A stretch of 64,000 nucleotides of DNA from Streptomyces sp. NBC_01408 (GCF_026340255.1 NZ_JAPEPJ010000001.1:1178001-1242000); one strand, 5' to 3'; counted from the first letter of the stretch, positions 15,440-24,065 are shown. Made by a program: numbers and translations. Notes: generated from the letters alone by a model not told the origin.

Positions 15440-15916
15440 CTACTCCGCCCCCGCCAGCTCACGCAGCGCGCCGTCCGTCAGGCGGTTCACCGTCCACTCG
15501 TCCATCGGCACCGCCCCGACCGACCGGTAGAAGTCGATGGCGGGGGTGTTCCAGTCGAGGACCGACCACTCCAGCCGCTCGTACCCGCGCTCCACGCAGG
15601 TCCGCGCCAGCTCCGCCAGCAGGGCCTTGCCGTACCCGCCGCCACGCACGCCCGGGCGTACGTACAGGTCCTCCAAGTAGATGCCGTGCACCCCGCGCCA
15701 CGTCGAGAAGCTCAGGAACCAGAGGGAGAAGCCGACGACCTCGCCCTCCTCCGTCTCCGCGATGTGCGAGTACGCCGCCGGCCGCTCCCCGAACAGCGCC
15801 TCGCGCAGCTGTTCTTCGGTGGCGCGGACCTCGTGCAGCGACTTCTCGTAGTCCGCGAGTTCGCGGATCATGGCGTGCAGTGCGGGGACGTCGGTGACGC
15901 GAGCGCTACGGATCAT
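15440..15916 (-). CDS. GNAT-family N-acetyltransferase (diamine acetyltransferase-like)
   Basis: A 158-aa GNAT enzyme with full-length motifs: YLEDLYVRPGVRGGGYGKALLAELA (acetyl-CoA loop R/Q-x-x-G-x-G/A at about residues 90-97) and EWSVLDWNTPAIDFYRSVGA. The DWN..AIDFY pattern resembles the thialysine/diamine (SSAT-like) branch; the substrate is unproven. Its last codons overlap the right 30-bp repeat of the neighbouring island, and the current C-terminus (A-G-A-E) differs from the displaced one at the left repeat (A-G-G-L-R). The original 3' end therefore appears to have been swapped. Confidence 0.87.
   Translation of the reverse strand: MIRSARVTDVPALHAMIRELADYEKSLHEVRATEEQLREALFGERPAAYSHIAETEEGEVVGFSLWFLSFSTWRGVHGIYLEDLYVRPGVRGGGYGKALLAELARTCVERGYERLEWSVLDWNTPAIDFYRSVGAVPMDEWTVNRLTDGALRELAGAE
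15450..15479. repeat. Right 30-bp direct repeat (attR-like)
   Basis: Identical to 12227-12256. It lies in the GNAT coding sequence from codon T-D-G-A-L-R to L-A-G, 8 bp before the stop codon. Confidence 0.85.
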
Positions 15917-15950
15917 CCCCGCAGCCTAGGTCGTGCCACCCGCCCACCGC

Positions 15951-16045
15951 CCGGCCCCGCCACCCCAGCCCGCTCACCGCCCGCCGCCGGCCCGGCCCCG
16001 CCGCCCCGGCCCGCTCACCGCCCGCCCGCCGCCCGCTCACCGCCC
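15951..16045. repeat. Tandem repeat at the 3' end of the phosphotransferase gene
   Basis: About two and a half copies of a 40-bp unit (CCCGGCCCCGCC...CCCGCTCACCGCCCG). The innermost, partial copy contains the TGA stop codon of the phosphotransferase. The outer copies look like duplications of the gene end. No gene lies in this stretch. Confidence 0.7.
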
Positions 16046-16927
16046 CAGCAGCAGCTCCGCCACCACCAGTTGTTCCTCCTGCATCTCGTCCTCCCCGTCC
16101 TCCACGTCCCACAGACAGTTCTGCAGCACCCGCGCCAGCGTCCACGCCCGCGCCCGCTCGCGGTCCAGCCCCAGCACCTCCGTCAGCAGGTCGAACCGCC
16201 ACCGCACCTCGTCCGCACGGAAGTTGTTGTTGATCGCCGGCAGCAGGTCGAAGCCCGGGTCCCCCGCCAGCGGCTTCGGGTCGATCGCCAGCCACGCCTC
16301 CCGGGCGCCCGCGAGCACGTTGTCGTAGTGCAGGTCCCAGTGCAGCAGCCGGTCCCCCGGCTCCGCCGCGACCTCCGCCACCGCCGCCGCGCAGTCCCGC
16401 AGCAGCGCCCGCGCCCGTTCGTCCGCCAGCCGCCCCAGCGCGTCCGGTACGCCGTCCAGCATCCCCTCGGCCACGTCCCCGAGCCCCCGCAGCCCGGCCG
16501 GCGCCCGTACCGCCGTCAGCCGCGCCAGCAACTCCGCGACCACCTGCACCGCGCGCCGCGAATCCCGCTCCGCCAGCCACGACAGGTGCCGGCCCTCGTC
16601 GAGCCGCTCCAGCAACAGCGTGCCCGTGCCCTCGTCGTGCTCCAGCAGCCGTACGGAGCCCCGCCCGGCCCAGGCCCGCAGCGCGACCGGCTCCCCCGCG
16701 CTCTCCTCGTCCAGCAGCTGCAACTTCAGCGCGGCCGCGCTCCCGTCGACCCGCTCCACCGGCAGCACCAGGGCCGTCACCCCGTGCATCCCGGGCCCGG
16801 TTCGCCGTAGCCCCCACCGCTCCAGGAACTCCGCCGCGCGCCCGGGCAGCGCCGCGATGAACTCCCGCCCGGCGTCGCCGTTGTACCTGATCTGCGCCAG
16901 GACCAGCCCGTCCGGAATGTCGACCAT
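16037..16927 (-). CDS. Aminoglycoside/hydroxyurea-type phosphotransferase (APH(6)-like)
   Basis: A 296-aa kinase-fold protein of the streptomycin 6-kinase/hydroxyurea phosphotransferase family. The ATP-binding half includes ALKLQLLDEESAGEPVALRAW. The catalytic loop is HWDLHYDNVLAG (Asp and Asn in Brenner-type positions), followed by the metal-binding AIDPKPLAGDPGFDLLPAI. The IDPKP..GDP.FD tail is diagnostic for this subgroup. It may give low-level aminoglycoside tolerance or phosphorylate a metabolite. No antibiotic cluster is nearby. The 3' end lies in a tandem repeat. Confidence 0.85.
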   Translation of the reverse strand: MVDIPDGLVLAQIRYNGDAGREFIAALPGRAAEFLERWGLRRTGPGMHGVTALVLPVERVDGSAAALKLQLLDEESAGEPVALRAWAGRGSVRLLEHDEGTGTLLLERLDEGRHLSWLAERDSRRAVQVVAELLARLTAVRAPAGLRGLGDVAEGMLDGVPDALGRLADERARALLRDCAAAVAEVAAEPGDRLLHWDLHYDNVLAGAREAWLAIDPKPLAGDPGFDLLPAINNNFRADEVRWRFDLLTEVLGLDRERARAWTLARVLQNCLWDVEDGEDEMQEEQLVVAELLLGR

Positions 16928-16952
16928 GCCCCGAGCCTAGGCCGTCACTTCC

Positions 16953-16987
16953 GGATCCTGCCGGGCCCGCGCTGCCCGGCAGGATCC
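16953..16987 (-). terminator. Terminator hairpin after the DsbA-like gene
   Basis: Perfect 13-bp arms (16953-16965 and 16975-16987; GGATCCTGCCGGG and complement) with a 9-nt loop, 35 bp beyond the stop codon of the minus-strand DsbA-like gene. Confidence 0.75.
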
Positions 16988-17021
16988 CAACGACACCCCG
17001 GGACCGCGTCACCGGACCCGC

Positions 17022-17756
17022 TCAGCCGATCCCCACGCCCTTCAACGTCCCCGCGAAAGCCGCCGCGTCGAACATCGACCGGTCCTTGGCCCCCACCGCC
17101 CGCCCGTCCACCAGCACCACCGGGGTCCCCTGCGCCCCCGTGGCCTCGAAAGCCCGCTCCGCCTCACCGACCCACCCCTGGTACGTCATGTCCGCGACGG
17201 CCCCGTCGAACCGCGCCCCGCGCAGCCCCGGCACCTGGTCCGCGATCTTCAGCAGCAGCCCGTCCGTGAACTTCCCCTTCGGCTGGCTGGCGAAGACCGC
17301 CGCCTGGTACTCGGCGAACTTCCCCTCGTCCACCGACGCCCGCAGCGCGTTCACCGCCTTGACCGAACCGCTCGCCCCGCCCTGGTCCAGGAAGGACGCC
17401 AGCAGGTACTCGACCTTCACCCGGCCCTCCGCCGCCAGCCCGAGCAGCGCCCCGCCCCCGGCCTCCTCGAACTTCGCGCAGTAGCCGCACCGCGGATCCA
17501 CCAGCACCTGAACGGTGCGCGGCGCCTCCGGACGGCCCACGACTACCTTCGCCCCCTCCACTCTGGCGGGCAGCTTCGCCAGTACGTCCGCGATCGGGCT
17601 GGTCCGCACCACGGCAGCGGACGCGGCCGCCTCCGGACCGCCCCCGGACCCGCCCCCGCAGCCGGCGACGGCCCCGCCCAGCAACGCCACAGCCGCCGCG
17701 ACCCCGACCGCCACGACGCCGCGCCGCGCGCGCCCTGCCCCACGTACGCCCACCAT
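17022..17756 (-). CDS. DsbA-like thioredoxin-fold lipoprotein
   Basis: 244 aa. The N-terminus RRGVVAVGVAAAVALLGGAVAGC is a lipoprotein signal with lipobox (V-A-G-C, about residue 33), followed by a Gly/Ser linker. The thioredoxin_4 domain begins near residue 65 (VVVGRPEAPRTVQVLVDPRCGYCAKFEEA) with a C-G-Y-C redox pair, has the long helical insertion of DsbA/DsbG proteins, and ends with the cis-Pro loop GTPVVLVDGRAV. It probably catalyses or reduces disulfides outside the membrane. It is divergent from the FAD oxidoreductase and ends at a hairpin terminator. Confidence 0.87.
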   Translation of the reverse strand: MVGVRGAGRARRGVVAVGVAAAVALLGGAVAGCGGGSGGGPEAAASAAVVRTSPIADVLAKLPARVEGAKVVVGRPEAPRTVQVLVDPRCGYCAKFEEAGGGALLGLAAEGRVKVEYLLASFLDQGGASGSVKAVNALRASVDEGKFAEYQAAVFASQPKGKFTDGLLLKIADQVPGLRGARFDGAVADMTYQGWVGEAERAFEATGAQGTPVVLVDGRAVGAKDRSMFDAAAFAGTLKGVGIG

Positions 17757-17911
17757 GAAACGAACCTCTCACCCCAAAACCAGACAAAACCCTCGCCACC
17801 CTACGGCCCCCACCACCCCTCCCACATCAGCCATCCGGCCACCCGTCCCGCCCCGAGGCGCGACAACCCGTCCCTGGACACCCCTCTCGCGCGCCGTGTA
17901 CCAACTCCCCC

Positions 17912-19294
17912 ATGACGATCAACGGCGGCATCTCCTTCTGGTACGCGACGGACCGCACCGCCCCCGCCACCCCACCCCGCGCCCCCCTCACCAGCGACGC
18001 CACGGCCGACGTCGTCATCGTCGGCGGCGGCTACACCGGCCTGTGGACGGCGTACTACCTCAAGTCGTCCGCCCCCGACCTGCGCGTCACCGTCCTGGAG
18101 CAGAAGTTCTGCGGCTACGGGGCCTCCGGCCGCAACGGCGGCTGGCTCTACAACGGCATCGCCGGCCGCGACCGCTACGCCGCCCTCCACGGCCACGAGG
18201 CCGCACGGCGCCTCCAACTGGCCATGAACGACACCGTCACCGAGGTCATCGACGCCGCCGCCAAGGAGGGCATCGACGCCGACATCCACCGGGGCGGCGT
18301 CCTCGAAGTCGCCCGCAACCCCGCCCAGCTCACCCGCCTCAAGGCCTTCCACCGGGCCGAAGTCGCCTTCGGCGAGACCGACCGCGAGCTGTACGACGCC
18401 ACCGCAGCCGGCGAGCGCATCGGCGTCGCCGACGCGGTCGGCGCGAGCTGGAGCCCGCACGGCGCCCGCATCCACCCCCTCAAACTCCTCAAGGGCCTGG
18501 CCGCCGCCGCCGAACGCCTCGGCGTCGTCATCCACGAGTCCACGCCCGTCACCGAGATCGCCCCGCGCAAGGCCGTCACCCCCTACGGCACCGTCCGCGC
18601 CCCCCACGTCCTGCGCTGCACCGAGGGCTTCACGGCCTCCCTCAAGGGCCAGAAGCGCTCCTGGCTCCCGATGAACTCCTCGATGATCGCGACGGCCCCG
18701 CTCCCGCCGGAGACCTGGGACCGGCTGGGCTGGTCGGGCGGCGAGGTCCTCGGGGACATGGCGCACGCCTACATGTACGCCCAGCGCACCGCCGACGACC
18801 GCATCGCGATCGGCGGCCGCGGGATCCCGTACCGCTTCGGCTCGCGCACCGACAACGACGGCCGCACCCAGCCCGCCACGATCGAGGCCCTCACCGACCT
18901 CCTCACCTCGTTCTTCCCGGTCCTCACCGGCACGGAGATCACCCACGCCTGGTCGGGCGTCCTCGGCGTCCCCCGCGACTGGTGCGCGACGGTCACCCTC
19001 GACCGCGCCACGGGCCTGGGCTGGGCCGGCGGCTACGTCGGCTCGGGCGTCGCCACCGCCAACCTCGCCGCCCGCACCCTGCGCGACCTGGTCCTGGGGA
19101 ACTCCACCGACCTGACCACCCTCCCCTGGGTGAACCACCGCGTCCGCCGCTGGGAGCCGGAACCCTTCCGCTGGCTCGGCGTCCAGGCCCTCTACACCGC
19201 CTACCGCGCGGCCGACCGCCACGAAACGGCCACCCACACCCCGACGACAACCCCCCTGGCCCGCCTGGCGGACCGCATCTCGGGCCGCCACTGA
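17912..19294 (+). CDS. FAD-dependent amine oxidoreductase (PuuB/DAO family)
   Basis: A 460-aa D-amino-acid-oxidase-fold flavoenzyme. The FAD dinucleotide motif is VVIVGGGYTGLWTAYYL (about residues 30-46), followed by EQKFCGYGASGRNGGW, the flavin-contact segment of gamma-glutamylputrescine oxidase-like proteins. The C-terminal half has IAIGGRGIPYRFGS and GYVGSGVATANLAARTLRDL, closing the FAD site. It likely oxidises a secondary amine or amino acid to the imine with release of peroxide. No polyamine genes adjoin it. It ends at a strong terminator. Confidence 0.85.
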   Translation: MTINGGISFWYATDRTAPATPPRAPLTSDATADVVIVGGGYTGLWTAYYLKSSAPDLRVTVLEQKFCGYGASGRNGGWLYNGIAGRDRYAALHGHEAARRLQLAMNDTVTEVIDAAAKEGIDADIHRGGVLEVARNPAQLTRLKAFHRAEVAFGETDRELYDATAAGERIGVADAVGASWSPHGARIHPLKLLKGLAAAAERLGVVIHESTPVTEIAPRKAVTPYGTVRAPHVLRCTEGFTASLKGQKRSWLPMNSSMIATAPLPPETWDRLGWSGGEVLGDMAHAYMYAQRTADDRIAIGGRGIPYRFGSRTDNDGRTQPATIEALTDLLTSFFPVLTGTEITHAWSGVLGVPRDWCATVTLDRATGLGWAGGYVGSGVATANLAARTLRDLVLGNSTDLTTLPWVNHRVRRWEPEPFRWLGVQALYTAYRAADRHETATHTPTTTPLARLADRISGRH

Positions 19295-19302
19295 CCAAAC
19301 GC

Positions 19303-19341
19303 CGGAAGGCCCCGGGTGATCACCCGGGGCCTTCCGTTTTT
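19303..19341 (+). terminator. Strong intrinsic terminator (34-bp perfect palindrome plus T-run)
   Basis: The arms 19303-19319 and 19320-19336 are exactly complementary (CGGAAGGCCCCGGGTGA and complement) and are followed by TTTTT at 19337-19341. It closes the FAD oxidoreductase unit and separates it from the opposing tRNA gene. Confidence 0.92.
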
Positions 19342-19383
19342 GTACGAATCCCCTCGGTCAGCAAGCCTCTGACCTGGGATGGA

Positions 19384-19455
19384 GCCGCCTGTCGGAATCG
19401 AACCGACGACCTTCGGATTACAAAGCCGGAGCTCTACCAACTGAGCTAAGGCGGC
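19384..19455 (-). tRNA. tRNA-Thr (anticodon TGT)
   Basis: A 72-nt cloverleaf: acceptor GCCGCCT/AGGCGGC with 7 perfect pairs, D stem GCTC/GAGC, T arm GTCGG-TTCGATT-CCGAC perfect, loop TTTGTAA giving anticodon TGT (reads ACA). The anticodon stem is weak, with mismatches at 27-43 (C:A) and 31-39 (C:U) leaving three G:C pairs. CCA is not encoded. Confidence 0.9.
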
Positions 19456-19618
19456 ACGAATCCACCCACAAACACACAGCGAGCGGAGCCGCCATCACTC
19501 TACACAGCGGCCGATTCCCCAAGCCATCACGTTTGAGGCCCACCCCGTAACCACCCACTCACACGTTCGTTGAACGGACTGGTGTGCCGTTCGGAAGATC
19601 AGATCGTGGGAGGGGGCG

Positions 19619-21001
19619 ATGGCGGACCGGATATCGGGGGAGGAAGCCCAGCGCATCAAGCGCGAACACCTCGGCGTGGGCGACCGCACCAAACACCGGG
19701 GCCGGAAGGCGGCGCCACTAAAGGGCCTCGTCCCGGAGCCAGGCACGCAGCAGCGCGTCTACCGCTTCCGCTTCTACCCGACCGCCGACCAGGCGGCCCA
19801 GCTCCACGGGACCTTCGGCGCCTGCCGCTGGGTCTACAACGAGGGCCTCGCCCTCCGGGTGAAGGCATGGGAGGAGCACCGGGTCTCGCTGGGCTTCGCC
19901 GAGACCTGCCGGGCGCTGACCGGGTGGAAGCGGGTGCCGGAGACGGCGTGGCTGAAGGAGGCCTCGTCCACGGTCCTCCAGCAATCGCTGCGGCACCTCG
20001 ACGCCGCGTTCAGCCGGTTCTTCAAGGGATCGGCGAAGTACCCCAAGCGGAAGTCGAAGCACCGCTCCCGCGACTCAGCGACGTACGTGCGCACGGGCTT
20101 CCGCTGGGTGGAGGACCCCGAGCGTCCGGGCACGGCCTCGGTCACGCTCGCCAAGCAGACGACCCCGCTGGACGTGCGCTGGTCGCGCGCGCTGCCGCCG
20201 GGGCAGTTGCCGGTCAAGCTGACGGTGACCCGGGACCGTGCCGGCCGGTTCTTCCTCTCCGTCCTGGTGGAGGAAGTGATCGCCCGGCTCCCCGAGGCCT
20301 TCATATCCGGCAGTCGGGAGCCGAAAGCGGTGGGGCTCGACCTCGGTCTCGCCACGCTGGTGACGATGGACGACGGGGAGAAGCTGCCGCATCCCCGGCT
20401 GCTGAAGAAGTACGAGAAGCAGCTGGCTTCCTTGCAGCGCAGGCTGCACCGGAAGAAGAAGGGTTCGAAGAACCGGGGGAAGGTGCGGGAGCGGATCGCC
20501 CGCCTGTACGCCTCGATCGGTGATGTCCGTCGTGATCTGCTGGACCAGTTCACGACCCGCCTCGTGCGCGAGAACCAAGTGCTCGTGGTGGAGGACCTGC
20601 CGATCGCCAACCTCCTCCGTGCGGCGACAGGAAAACACCGGAAGCGCAAGGCCGCCTTGAACCGGTCGATACGCGACGCCGCCTGGGGCGAACTGCTGCG
20701 CCAGCTCCGCTACAAGTGCGCGTGGTACGGGCGGACGCTGGTGATCGTGGACCGGTTCTTCCCGTCGACCCGGCGCTGCTCGGCGTGCCATACGAAGGGA
20801 CCGAGGCTCGACGTCTCGATCCGCGAGTGGTCGTGCGCCGAGTGCGGTGCCGCGCACGACCGGGACGAGAACGCGGCGGTGAACCTCCGGGATGAGGGGA
20901 TGCGGCTGTACTGGACGGTGGCCGCAACACTTCCGCCAGGGCGGGTGCCGCCGAGCGTGATCAAAGCTTCGGAGCTGGTGGATCTCGTACCGGCCGCGTA
21001 G
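19619..21001 (+). CDS. tnpB: TnpB (IS200/IS605-IS607 type RNA-guided nuclease), no TnpA partner
   Basis: 460 aa with an intact RuvC triad: D in GLDLGLATLVTMDDG, E in VLVVEDLPIANLL and D in DRDENAAVNL. Between the last two lies a complete zinc ribbon, CSACHTKG...CAECG. The N-terminal helical region starts at YRFRFYPTADQ, about residue 48. It is preceded by a basic 45-aa extension that is unusual for the family but supported by the good RBS GGGAGGGGG before ATG 19619. TnpB nucleases cut DNA guided by an omega RNA from the element's right end. No TnpA transposase is nearby, so the element is immobile or moved in trans. Confidence 0.9.
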   Translation: MADRISGEEAQRIKREHLGVGDRTKHRGRKAAPLKGLVPEPGTQQRVYRFRFYPTADQAAQLHGTFGACRWVYNEGLALRVKAWEEHRVSLGFAETCRALTGWKRVPETAWLKEASSTVLQQSLRHLDAAFSRFFKGSAKYPKRKSKHRSRDSATYVRTGFRWVEDPERPGTASVTLAKQTTPLDVRWSRALPPGQLPVKLTVTRDRAGRFFLSVLVEEVIARLPEAFISGSREPKAVGLDLGLATLVTMDDGEKLPHPRLLKKYEKQLASLQRRLHRKKKGSKNRGKVRERIARLYASIGDVRRDLLDQFTTRLVRENQVLVVEDLPIANLLRAATGKHRKRKAALNRSIRDAAWGELLRQLRYKCAWYGRTLVIVDRFFPSTRRCSACHTKGPRLDVSIREWSCAECGAAHDRDENAAVNLRDEGMRLYWTVAATLPPGRVPPSVIKASELVDLVPAA

Positions 21002-21120
21002 CGAAGTGCAGTACGGACCGACGGGCCGTCGGCCGCAATGCCTGTGGAGCCTGTGTCAGACCGGTCGGGCGCGACCTTCAGGGTCACGCCCGACCGGCAA
21101 CGGGCGTCGAAGCAGGAATC
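21002..21120 (+). ncRNA. Candidate TnpB omega RNA (right-end RNA)
   Basis: The sequence just after tnpB folds into a short hairpin (21018-21032, CCGACGG/CCGTCGG) and a strong 37-nt hairpin (21061-21097, CCGGTCGGGCG/CGCCCGACCGG with loop TTCAG). It ends with GTCGAAGCAGGAATC (21106-21120), which I remember as common near the right ends of Streptomyces tnpB elements. The guide would start at about 21121. The exact 3' boundary is uncertain. Confidence 0.5.
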
Positions 21121-21213
21121 GAGGCCAAAAGTGTGGTGCTCTGCCGGGATCCCGTACGCGCGCTCATGTGGGGAAGAAGGCAGGCCGGGCCCACAATCGT
21201 TGCCCACGGGGTG

Positions 21214-21242
21214 CTGACACGGAGCGGATCGCCGGGTAGCGT
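21214..21242 (+). promoter_or_regulatory. Probable msiK promoter
   Basis: CTGACA (21214-21219), a 17-bp spacer and TAGCGT (21237-21242) match the principal-sigma consensus of Streptomyces. Transcription would start near 21249, giving a leader of about 75 nt for msiK. Confidence 0.5.
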
Positions 21243-21259
21243 CGGGCGGAGTCCGGTTG

Positions 21260-21275
21260 ACTGGACTAGACCTTC
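21260..21275. promoter_or_regulatory. Candidate DasR-responsive element before msiK
   Basis: ACTGGACTAGACCTTC matches the dre consensus (ACTGGTCTAGACCACT) at 12 of 16 positions, with the central CTAGACC intact. It lies just downstream of the predicted start site, a repressing position. DasR control fits MsiK's role in chitobiose uptake but is not proven here. Confidence 0.4.
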
Positions 21276-21323
21276 CACTCGGATCGTCCGGCACGTTCCT
21301 GCCGGTAGAAGGGATTCATCACC

Positions 21324-22412
<1,089 letters not shown>

Positions 22413-22433
22413 GAGCACCGCCACAAGCGTTCG

Positions 22434-22463
22434 AAGGGGCGTCCCGCCAAGGGGCGCCCCTTT
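22434..22463 (+). terminator. msiK terminator
   Basis: AAGGGGCG (22434-22441) pairs with CGCCCCTT (22455-22462) around a 13-nt loop, with a short T-run, 22 bp after the msiK stop codon. Confidence 0.8.
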
Positions 22464-22709
22464 CCCATGCGTTGAGGGATGAGGGCGTGACGGAGCCCGC
22501 CGGAAAGTTGGCCGCGAGGACCCGTCGGAGAGCCGCGCGGCAGACCGCGCGGAGAGTCGGCGGAGATCCGCGGAGACCCGGAAGGAACCCTGGCAGAGCG
22601 GGCATTCAGCCCTGTCCGTCAACCCTTAATTCGAAAAGCCACGTCGAACCATCCCCCGACCGAGTGACTAAATGTCGCCAAATCTTCACCGAGCGCTACT
22701 CTCGCCCTC

Positions 22710-23123
22710 GTGACCCACACTGCCCGCCGTATCGGCCGTTCCCTCGCCATGGTCCTGCCCGTCGTCCTGGTCCTGTCCGGGACCCTCGCGGTCACCATGG
22801 TCCCCTGGGCGGACACGTCCTCCTCCCAGATCCTGACCGCCTCCGCCGAGGAGGTCTCCGTCCCCGCGAAGCCGCGCGCCGCGCAGGAGCTGCTGCGCGA
22901 CAAGCTCGTCGACGAGCTGCGCGCGGGCCAGGAGCCGGGTGACGTCCTCACCCACCTCCAGCAGGAGGTGAACAAGCGTCCCTCGCTCGCGGAGCACTGC
23001 ATCGGGATCGCCCGGGCGCTGGGACGGGCCGCCGTGGAGGTGTACGGCCCGACGAAGGCCCAGTCCGTCGCGCGGCCCGTGTGCGACACCTCGTACGCGT
23101 CCGGCGTCGCCTCCATGGGCTGA
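22710..23123 (+). CDS. Hypothetical exported protein
   Basis: 137 aa. The N-terminus RRIGRSLAMVLPVVLVLSGTLAVTMVPW is a signal peptide or membrane anchor. The remaining 100 residues are mainly helical and amphipathic (AAQELLRDKLVDELRAGQEPGDVLTHLQQEVNKRPSLAEHC), with two Cys (about residues 97 and 125) that could form a disulfide. The GTG at 22710 follows TACTCT by 7 nt, so the message is probably leaderless. I do not recognise a family beyond a conserved Streptomyces hypothetical. It may share a transcript with the nucleotidyltransferase 28 bp downstream. Confidence 0.7.
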   Translation: MTHTARRIGRSLAMVLPVVLVLSGTLAVTMVPWADTSSSQILTASAEEVSVPAKPRAAQELLRDKLVDELRAGQEPGDVLTHLQQEVNKRPSLAEHCIGIARALGRAAVEVYGPTKAQSVARPVCDTSYASGVASMG

Positions 23124-23151
23124 GGCCCGCCGCGTCCCTACGCTGGCGGTC

Positions 23152-23919
23152 ATGACCGACGCGCCTCCCGCACCCCGATCCACCGATCCCGCAGCCGCGT
23201 TCCCCGCCGCCCCCACCCAGGCAGTCGTCCTGGCGGGCGGCCAGGGTTCGCGGCTGCGGCCGTACACGGACGACCGCCCGAAGCCGATGGTGGAGATCCC
23301 GGGGACCGGGGTGCCGATCATCGGGCACCAGCTGGCCTGGCTGGCCGCCGAGGGGGTCACGCACGCCGTGGTCTCCTGCGGGCACCTCGCCGAGGTGCTC
23401 CAGGAGTGGCTGGGGCAGGCGCAGCTGCCGTTGCACGTGACGACCGTGGTGGAGGAGGAGCCCCTGGGGCGCGGCGGTGGCCTCAAGTACGCCGCGCGGC
23501 ACCTCCCGTACCCCGAGCAGGCCTGGTTCGCGACGAACGGCGACATCTGGACCCGCTTCTCGCTCCGCGAGATGGCCGCCTTCCACGCCGAGCGCGGGGC
23601 GACGGCGACCCTCGCCCTGGCCCGGCCGCGGATCCCCTGGGGGGTGGTGGAGACCAACGAGTTCGGGCAGGTGCTGGACTTCATCGAGTCCCCGCCGTCG
23701 CCTTATCTGATCAACGCCGGCGTGTACGTCTTCGGTGCCGAATTCGCCGCGCTGCTGCCCGACTTGGGCGACCACGAGCGCACCACTTTCCCGCGGCTGG
23801 CCCGCGAACGCCGCCTGGCGGGCTTCCCGCTGCCCCAGGGGGCCTACTGGCGGGCGATCGACACCGCCAAGGACTTGACCGAGGCCGCAAGGGAGTTGGC
23901 GGCGCAGACGGCGTCCTGA
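23152..23919 (+). CDS. NDP-sugar pyrophosphorylase-like nucleotidyltransferase
   Basis: 255 aa, one nucleotidyl-transferase fold domain of the ManC/RmlA/GlmU type, which makes NDP-sugars from NTP and sugar 1-phosphate. The N-terminal nucleotide loop is AVVLAGGQGSRLRPYTDDRPKPMVEI (residues about 24-49), with both the G-x-G-x-R-L and the catalytic PKPM Lys. Later elements are EEEPLGRGGGLKYA, the metal site NGD and NAGVYVFG. It lacks the left-handed beta-helix, and the sugar is unknown. The ATG lies 7 nt after TACGCT (leaderless type). Confidence 0.85.
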   Translation: MTDAPPAPRSTDPAAAFPAAPTQAVVLAGGQGSRLRPYTDDRPKPMVEIPGTGVPIIGHQLAWLAAEGVTHAVVSCGHLAEVLQEWLGQAQLPLHVTTVVEEEPLGRGGGLKYAARHLPYPEQAWFATNGDIWTRFSLREMAAFHAERGATATLALARPRIPWGVVETNEFGQVLDFIESPPSPYLINAGVYVFGAEFAALLPDLGDHERTTFPRLARERRLAGFPLPQGAYWRAIDTAKDLTEAARELAAQTAS

Positions 23920-24000
23920 GGCTTTTCCCAAGCGGGTTCGGCGCCCGTACGCACGTCCGGTACGGCACACGCAGCGGGGCACACCGCCCGGCACACGCGG

Positions 24001-24034
24001 CGGGGCCCGGCACGCTCGTGCGTGCCGGGCCCCG
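24001..24034. terminator. Bidirectional terminator
   Basis: A perfect 15-bp stem (24001-24015 and 24020-24034, CGGGGCCCGGCACGC and complement) with loop TCGT sits between the convergent nucleotidyltransferase and DoxX genes. Confidence 0.85.
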
Positions 24035-24065
24035 CCGCTTCGTCCGCCGCTTCGTCCGCCGGGGT

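Larger units (their letters stand above)
12227..15479. mobile_element. Small genomic island flanked by 30-bp direct repeats
   Basis: Identical 30-bp sequences occur at 12227-12256 and 15450-15479. The right copy is inside the 3' end of a GNAT gene (minus strand). The left copy is preceded, in the same frame, by an alternative 3' end of that gene (A-G-G-L-R then stop at 12214). Removing the 3.2 kb between them would restore a GNAT gene ending 9 bp from the oxidoreductase stop. This is the arrangement left by site-specific integration into a gene end. Cargo is a DUF6879 protein, an XRE/DUF5753 regulator, a 48-aa peptide and a PIMT-like methyltransferase. No integrase is present, so mobilisation in trans or loss of the integrase is inferred. 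Confidence 0.75.

Noticed and set aside
16037..16927. Antibiotic biosynthetic cluster around the APH-like gene
   Set aside because: No biosynthetic enzymes adjoin it; neighbours are unrelated single genes.
19384..21120. tRNA-Thr as the attachment site of an integrated element
   Set aside because: I found no copy of the tRNA 3' end downstream and no integrase; the neighbouring TnpB belongs to a family that does not use tRNA sites.
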